From assembly GCA_949987565.1 (NCBI GenBank), contig OX465103.1, positions 27,486,862-27,550,861 of the forward strand: a DNA stretch of 64,000 nt, read 5' to 3'. The notes under the pieces are model-generated. The model was not told where the DNA came from. It was given only the letters and a program-made list of their open reading frames with translations, and made no database searches. This stretch comes from Luidia sarsii. Its lineage: Eukaryota; Echinodermata; Asteroidea; Paxillosida; Luidiidae. Shown one piece after another: positions 12,801-21,800 of this stretch (position 1 is the first letter of the stretch; every line of letters begins with the position of its first letter). The position numbers and the translations under genes are program-made.

Positions 12801-15800
12801 CAGATGGCTAAGCAAAAGGAATTGAGTTCAAGCCCTGGTACGGTAACAATGTCTGTTGATTTGTCACATTCTCAACTTGCCGACCACTCTGGGCACAGTT
12901 TGGAACGGTCTCCCATCGTTACTTTTGCTGTTATGTATCCTGTCCGTAGCACCCAAGATTTCAGCAATTAGATTACATACTGATAGCTTCTCTCCTAATT
13001 TGTAGGGACGCCTTACGGTTGCCAAAGCCACTCCCCATAAGGTCATGGGCCAGGGGCAGTTGTCACAGAGCTTAACCACTCATCGTACCTCAATTCAAGA
13101 TATATACACTGTCATGGTCACTGTCCATTTGTTTGGCCCGTAGCCTCTGTGTATAGTAGGTTTGGTCTGACCGTCTGACGGACTGGCCTGTCCATTTGTT
13201 TGGTCCGCAGCCTCTGTCGACAAGTCTGAGGCAGATGCCCTGGCTAGTAGATATGACAACACCACCTCCCAGTACCTGAACATTGCCAGGCATGAGGATC
13301 TTGTCTCCAAGGCCATCCAAGGTCATGACATTGTCATCAGGTGAGATCAGATTATGCTCCAGTGTTATACTGTAAATATGACAACCTTCCTCTATCTTCC
13401 AATATCTCATTATAGCATGCTTTCACAATCCCCCACAATCCTCCAGTGTAAATGTTACAACCTTTCTCAATCCTGTACAATCCTTCAAGATCTCATTGTA
13501 GCATGCTTCCTCAATCCTCCACAATCCTCCAGTGTAATACTGTAAATATGACAACCTTCCTTAATCCTCCACAATCCTGTCATATTTTCTTTCTTAAGCT
13601 GTTGTGAACCATTGATTAGGCAATAAGGTTGTCATGTATAGTGTACAATGCCTTCCTATACATAACCTTGAAACATAGTATCACTCTTTTTGGACTATTG
13701 TTCACATTATAAAAAAAAAATGTGGTTGGCTTATTCACTCAGCGACTGCCCTTGCCTTTGCTCCCAGCCTAGTCTGTCTACAGCTTTCAACCTTTGACCT
13801 TTTTATGTCATCCATGACCAGTTGACGCTTCCCCTTACCTGTCTGTTTTTGTCAGTCTTCCCTTGCTTGTAAACAAGCAATGTGTTAATCATTCCCCTCC
13901 TGGATGTTGAGGCCATGTGGTTGAATTGTCCAATGACGCTTCATCACACATTTTCTCCTGGCTCAGCATAGCTACAATGACCCAAGTGACTGCCTGACCT
14001 GATCAGTGATACACGTATATCTAATAATATGCAGCACAATCTTGGTCCTGCCTTCGTTCTCAGTATGCTGCCGCACAAGTTCCATCCCCAAGTAGCCAAG
14101 AAGTGTGTTCAGTACAAGAAGAACATGGTGTCCTCCAGCTATGTCAGCCCTGAGATGAGAGGCCTCCAACAGGGGTGAGTCAGGGCACCAGACCAGAGAG
14201 AAGAAGAGTCCCCGATGGTCTATACCCCAAGGCATTGATTATCAGATTAGTCTGACGTGTAAAATCATTAGTACATGGTTCAGTGGATATTTCAAACCCC
14301 TGCAAGTCCACTGACAATGGGTAGAGTACACACAGCTCTTTTCAGAGCCACACACTCCCTTCTCAAAAGAGATGCATTACACAATGTCACCGCAAACCTT
14401 CCACCCTGCCTGATATATTCAAATTTAGACAAGATAGTGGGACTATCCTCGATGGGATGTACCGGTATTTGATGATAGGTTACCTTTGTAGCATAAGGCT
14501 GGCCATAAGTGTGTTGGGAATGCCGCATGAAACACCACATGCTTTATCCGTTGCAGTGCCGTGGATGCTGGCGTGACCTTCATGAACGAGTGCGGCCTGG
14601 ATCCGGGCATTGACCACATGCTGGCTATGGAGTGCTTCCATAACATCAAAGCTGAAGGGGGCAAGGTAGGGATGGCAGGACCCAGGGATCCATAACATCA
14701 AAGCTGAAGGGGGCAAGGTAGGGATGGCAGAACCCAGGGATCCATAACATCAAAGCTGAAGGGGGCAAGGTAGGGATGGCAGGACCCAGGGATCCATAAC
14801 ATCAAAGCTGAAGGGGGCAAGGTAGGGATGGCAGGACCCAGGGATCCATAACATCAAAGCTGAAGGGGGCAAGGTAGGGATGGCAGGACCCAGGGATCCA
14901 TAACATCAAAGCTGAAGGGGGCAAGGTAGGGATGGCAGGACCCAGGGATCCATAACATCAAAGCTGAAGGGGGCAAGGTAGGGATGGCAGGACCCAGGGA
15001 TCCATAACATCAAAGCTGAAGGGGGCAAGGTAGGGATGACAGGACCCAGGGCTCCATAACATCAAAGCTGAAGGGGGCAAGGTAGGGATGGCAGGACCCA
15101 GGGATCCATAACATCAAAGCTGAAGGGGGCAAGGTAGGGATGACAGGACCCAGGGCTCCATAACATCAAAGCTGAAGGGGGCAAGGTAGGGATGGCAGGA
15201 CCCAGGGATCCATAACATCAAAGCTGAAGGGGGCAAGGGAGGGATGGCAGGACCCAGGGATCCATAACATCAAAGCTGAAGGGGGCAAGGTAGGGATGGC
15301 AGGACCCAGGGATCCATAACATCAAAGCTGAAGGGGGCAAGGTAGGGATGGCAGGACCCAGGGATCCATAACATCAAAGCTGAAGGGGGCAAGGTAGGGA
15401 TGGCAGGACCCAGGGATCCATAACATCAAAGCTGAAGGGGGCAAGGTAGGGATGGCAGGACCCAGGGATCCATAACATCAAAGCTGAAGGGGGCAAGGTA
15501 GGGATGGCAGGACCCAGGGATCCATAACATCAAAGCTGAAGGGGGCAAGGTAGGGATGGCAGGACCCAGGGATCCATAACATCAAAGCTGAAGGGGGCAA
15601 GGTAGGGATGGCAGGACCCAGGGATCCATAACATCAAAGCTGAAGGGGGCAAGGTAGGGATGGCAGGACCCAGGGATCCATAACATCAAAGCCGAAGGGG
15701 GCAAGGTAGGGATGGCAGGACCCAGGGATCCATAACATCAAAGCTGAAGGGGGCAAGGTAGGGATGGCAGGACCCAGGGATCCATAACATCAAAGCTGAA

Positions 15801-18800
15801 GGGGGCAAGGGAGGGATGGCAGGACCCAGGGCTTGATCCCTGAACAGCTTTTGCTTGGCTCTAACATTTGCTGATGAGATATTCATTATGTGGAGGGATG
15901 CTCTCCGTGCTTTGGCTAGTCGTACCAGTCCAATCTACTTCCGACTGGTCTTGTATGTCATATCATTATCCACATGTAGCCCAGATTTGTAGCAACCATT
16001 TAAACAAAATTATACATGAAAAGGCTATAGTTGACAGATGGATATGCAAAGTGTCTAAGGGCTGGATAGCTCAGATGGAAGAGCACTGGTACATTAATCC
16101 AGAGGTCTTGGGTTCAAGTCCCGGTCCAGTCAAAGTTTTCTTTGCCATTTTTTTCAAAGTGTGTTGTGTTAAATATCTTCTTTTTGTTTGGCTTGTAAAT
16201 CATTTTTCGTTGTTTAGGTTCGTCTCTTTGACTCTTGGTGTGGTGGCTTGCCTGCCCCAGAACACTCTGAGAACCCACTGATGTACAAGTTCAAGTAAGT
16301 GATGGGTTGAAAATGGGATCAGATGGGATGGGATGGGATGGAATGGAATGGGATGGGATGGGATGGGATGGGATGGGATGGGATGGAATGGAATGGGATG
16401 GGATGGGATGGAATGGAATGGAATGGGATGGGATGGGATGGGGTTGCATGGGACGGATGAGTTGGATGGGATGGGATGGGATCGGATGGGGTTGCATGGA
16501 ATGGGATGGGATGTGATGGAATGGGATGGGATGGGATGGGATGGGATGGGATGGGATGAGATGGGATGGGATGGGATGGGATCGGATGGGGTTGCATGGA
16601 ATGGGATGGGATGTGATGGAATGGGATGGGATGGGATGGGATGGAATGGGATGGGATGGGATGGGATGGGATGGAATGAGGTGGGATGGGATGGGATGAT
16701 ATGGAATAGAATGGGATGGAATGGGATGGGATTGCAATGGAATGGAATAGTATGAAATGGAATTAAATTGATATTAATTTGATTTGGATGGAATGGGATG
16801 GAATGGAATATAGAATGGAATGGGATGGGATAAGATATTTGAGCAGTAGCCTTGATTAATTGGGCCATCCTTTTGTCGCCTTCTCTCCTCCCTGCCGTGT
16901 AGCTGGAGTGCCGCGGCTTCTCTGGGTGCCATCCTAAGAGATGCCAAGTACCTGGAGAAGGACGAGGAGATCTACATCCCACCAGGCATGCTAATGGACC
17001 CCAGTAATGTGCAGGACATCAGCTTCCTGCCTGGCTTCAACCTGGAGGGCTACTTCAATCGTGATTCCACCCAGTACGTCTTTGCCTACGGCATCCCCAC
17101 CGCACACACCGTCCGGCGAGGTACTCTCCGATACAAGGTGAGTGGGTCCCTTGAGTCGGTGAACAGCCGTAGCCAATTCATTCATACACAGACACTTGCG
17201 TGCACTCATTTTCAAATTAACCGCACACACTGAAGAAATGGGCGTAAAGTTTCGGGCACAAAGCTTAAACTTTTGAAAATAAAATTGATGTAGATAAAGT
17301 AACTCAATGACATAATAATGGTGTCATATTATATTTTATATAGCATACAGTTACTACATGCTCACTGCTTTGCCCGACTTTTTATCTATGATATATAAAG
17401 TAATAAAGCTTGGAATTTTAATCAGACATCAAGCGTACTATTTGAGTTCCATTTCTCGGAAGGAAGAAGCTGACTGAAAGCCAGGAGGTGGGTGGGTGCC
17501 TGAGTCTCTCACCTCAAGACCCGCTGAACATTCCAGAAACCGTCTCAGCTCCTTGCTTGCGCAACCACTGTTTACATGCTGTCACGCGACTTATAGCGGG
17601 TATTTGTTTATCTCATTTGGTATGGAACAGGAGTAGAAATGAGCAAAGAAGACTATCATATTGTCCACATTCTTCTTTGTTACGTTTCCATCGCTGCTCT
17701 GTGCCAAATGAGATGAATAAAAAATACCCACTATACGTCATGCGATGGTATTTAAACAGTGGTCGCGCAATCGTTCTATTTCGTGAACCAATGATGGAGT
17801 ACCAGGGTTTGGGTCACGTTGATGCCATCAGGACTTGGGAAGAGACCGCAGACCTGAGGCTGGATACTCCCTGGGGAGCACATTGCCATTAACTGCCTTT
17901 TTGAAGCTGGTTTTTTGAGCATACAGTCAACTAATATCACACCTAAAGTCATCTCTACCCTGGTTCTGTTGAACAGCTGTAAACAATACAGGTTGTAGAT
18001 TTCACAATGATGCTGAACCACTAGTCTTGTTCAGAACAGACTGCCAGGGATGTAAGACTTCCAGAAATTTCCAGGTTTTTTTTTTTATTGTTTTAATTAT
18101 TATTATTATTTATTTTTTATTTTTTATTATTATTACTTTTTAATTTTTTATTATTATTAGTTTTTTAACTGCTCATTTTTATCTGTTAAAACCATAAAAC
18201 TGAAGTGAATTCTACATGCTATGCCATTCTCTTATAGGGCTTCTGCAAGATTGTGACCAGCTTCCCGGTGCTGGGCCTAGTAGACGACATTCCCCATCCG
18301 GCCCTGGCCCACGGTGCCCCTGAAATCACCTGGGTGAGTGTCAGGAGCCTACCCTACCCCCAAGGGAAGCTTCCCTGGGTGCTCACAGACCCACTAGGCA
18401 CTCCCTCCCTGGCTTCAGAGAGGTCATGGCTGCTCCCATTCTCAATCAGTGACTGAGTCAACTATTGACCCCAGGAAAACTTACAAATACATTTGAATCT
18501 GAAGAATTGACAAAGACAACTGTAACGGGATTTGAACCTGGAGATATACATCAGCTGTTAGTGGTTGAATTGCTTCTGACTGGTGCCCCCACCCCGACAA
18601 AGATGATTTGACTATTAGGGAAGGCCACCATCTTAGGGCTAGATAGCTCAGATGGTAAGAGCGGTGGTATGCAAAACCAGAGGTCTCGGGTTCAAGTCCC
18701 GGTCTAGTCAAAGTTTTCTTTGCCAATTTTTCAATTTGTTCAAAAGATCCAAGCCAGTTTGAATTTGTGCTATAGTGAACAATACCGGTAGTTCCAAAAG

Positions 18801-21800
18801 GTGTGATACATGTACTATGTATCAAGTTCATGTATCTAGGTATTTCACACTATACATGACAACCTCATGGCCTATTCAATGGATCACAGCAGCTGAAGAT
18901 AGATAAATGATAATGTGGGGATTTAGCTGTTAGTGAAAGTGCCGTATATCTTCACCATCTGTTTTCATTCAGATGCAAAAAAAAAAAAAAAAGGGAAAGG
19001 AAAATAGAGTGGGATTTTGTTATTTTTTTTTTGTTTAAATAGATGATATACAAAAATGTTGCAAACTGCTTACTGACTAAAATTACCAAATTGTAAATCT
19101 TAAAATTTAGTGGGCCTGACGTTTCGATCCTAGCAGGACCTTTCTCAAAGGCAGAGTCCTTTTTAAATAGATATTATATGATCACAATCTGTTGGTGAAG
19201 AGAGGATATTGCGTGCTCATTAGAACAGTTACAGGGGAGCTTGCAATGCACATAAAGCCACTGGTCACACGGTGTCCTATTGCAGAATGGTTTGCCAATA
19301 CTCACACTTTATACAGGTACCTCTATGTGCTCGGGTAGGATCAGTCCACACACAAAAAGTGGGGGGGGGGCAACATCTAACCGGTAATGTGTGAGGGGTA
19401 AACCGCAAACCTACGATTGATTTTTGACTATTTATTTGTTTGTTTGTTATTTATGTGTTTGTTTATTTATCTGTTTATTTGTTTGTTTATTTGTTTGTTT
19501 ATTTATTTATTTATTTATTTGTTTATTTATTTGTTTGTTTTGTGTTTCTTTTTTGGGGGCAGCATGAGCTGATGTGCTTGTTGTCTGGATGTGACAAGGA
19601 CACATCCACCGATCATCTGGAAAGCATCCTGTACGGAAAACTAGGCCAGGATGAGGAACGTCTCAACACCATTCTACAGTAAGGGCTGACCCTCCATTCA
19701 GAACACCCCCCCCCTGGAAGTGGGTTTTACGGACAAAGTCGCATTGAACAAATTCGTATTGAAGAAAGTCATATTGAACAAAGTCGTATTGAAGAAAGTT
19801 GTATTGAACAAAGTCGTATTGAACAAATTCGTGTTGAAGAAAGCCATATTGAACAAAGTCGTATTGAAGAAAGTTGTATTGAACAAATTCGTGTTGAAGA
19901 AAGCCATATTGAACAAAGTCGTATTGAAGAAAGTTGTATTGAACAAATTCGTGTTGAAGAAAGCCATATTGAACAAAGTCGTATTGAAGAAAGTTGTATT
20001 GAACAAAGTCATATTGAACAAATTCGTGTTGAAGAAAGTCATATTGAACAAAGTTCTATTGAACAAAGTTCTATTGAACAAAGTTCTATTGAACAAAGTT
20101 CTATAGAACAAAGTTCTATTGAACAAAGTTCTATTGAACAAAGTTCTATTGAACAAAGTTCTATTGAACAAAGTTCTATTGAACAAAGTTCTTTTGAACA
20201 AAGTTCTATTGAACAAAGTTCTATTGAACAAAGTTCTATTGAACAAAGTTCTATTGAACAAAGTTCTATTGAACAAAGTTCTATTGAACAAAGTTCTATT
20301 GAGCAAATTCGTATTGAACAAAGTCGTATTGAACAAAGTTCTATTGAACAAAGTCGTATTGAACAAAGTTGATAAGGACCGAGCCAGTTGGTTTTGTGCA
20401 CAGGAAGTGTAATTTAATTTTCTCACCAATCCTTGTGTTAATTTCTCCCCCACAGGTTGGGATTGGTGTCAGACGAAGTGGTTAACAAGCAGAACACACC
20501 CTTGGAAACACTCTCAGCATATCTGAGCCAGAAATTAGCCTACAGTAAGCATTTGCCCTCAGTTTGCTCCATGTCAGCATATATGATACTGATACACACT
20601 GTGTCTATGATTGGAACCAATGCAAATCCACCATATCTGAACATGACCAGCTCAGCGCTCATGTCTAAGGGTGTACATCTGCGCTAGACAGCAGAAGTTG
20701 CAGTTTAAAAGTCTGTTTGAACTCAGTTGGGCAAAGCCTTCTGCATACCCTGGCAAAGATACCGGTAGCTGACTATTTGGGAAGGCCACCATCTAAGGGC
20801 TAGATAGCTGAGATGGTAAGAGGTCTCCGTTCAGTCAAATATTATTTGCCATTTTTTCCAAATTGCTCAAAAGTGAGTTTTTCCTTGATTCACTTTCTTT
20901 CTTTGCTCTTTAATTTATTATTATTATTATTTTAACAAACAAAAGAAAAACTGACTGGGAACTATTGAACAAATTGAAAAATGGTTAATGGTGGAATTGC
21001 TCGTGACTGGCGCCCCCACCCCGCCAAAGACTAGTTGACTATTAGGGAAGGTCACCATCTAAGGGCTGGATAGCTCAGATGGAAGAGCACTGGTACGTTA
21101 ATCCAGAGGTCTCAGGTTCAAAGTCCCGGGTCCAGTCAAAGTTTTCAATATTTCATTTGTTTATATTTGTATTTGCTACGTCCCTCCCTCTCCTTATTTT
21201 TGCAGAGAATGGTGAGCGTGACTTGGTCATCATGCGACACCGTGTGGGTGTGGAGTGGCCAGACAAGACAACCAGCATGGAGGAGATCAGCATGACTGTC
21301 TATGGAGATGCCTATGGTAGCTCAGCCATGGCCAAGATGGTCGGGTACCCGGTTGCCATTGCCACCAAGATGATACTGAATGGTGAGTGTGCGCGTCAGG
21401 AACCAGACGAGGCAGCCGTATGGTAGGGCTGTTTATGAAATGAAGGCTTAGGCTCGGGCTTAGGCTTGGTCATATTTATCTTACTCGTTATAATATCGTA
21501 GGCATCTAAAAATAAGCGTTTGGCCCCAGTTTCTTGGTGAATACCCTGTACCTATCGAGCCAGCAAACCTTCAAATTCAGGAAACAAACCACAAAACTTT
21601 TTTTTTTCAGTACAGTGGAACGTCGCTTTAACCAACATCCCGGGATCCATGGAAATTGTTTGGTATAGCGGTCGTTTGTTATAGCTGTTGCGGCCACATG
21701 TTTGGGACAAAAATATCGGAAGCCAAAGGGCATGTTTGTTATAGTCAAATGTTTGGTATATCGGCGTTTGTTATTGCAATGTTCCACTGTATGTTCTTTC

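Noticed and set aside
13004..13076. Possible extra AASS exon after TTTGTAG at 13004-13010
   Set aside because: Exons 9 and 10 already join in frame with the expected family length; the candidate shows no AASS similarity and no good donor.
14639..15834. CRISPR-like direct repeats
   Set aside because: Units abut without unique spacers and the context is an animal gene; it is a minisatellite. The same holds for the 84-bp and 93-bp arrays.
16200..16982. 260-codon minus-strand open frame rich in His-Pro-Ile-Pro-Ser
   Set aside because: Reading of the (GGGAT)n array; overlaps true AASS exons 13 and 14 on the other strand.
19698..20453. 251-codon minus-strand open frame with LFNRT repeats
   Set aside because: The 15-bp minisatellite has no stops in this frame; no start context, homology or splice logic.
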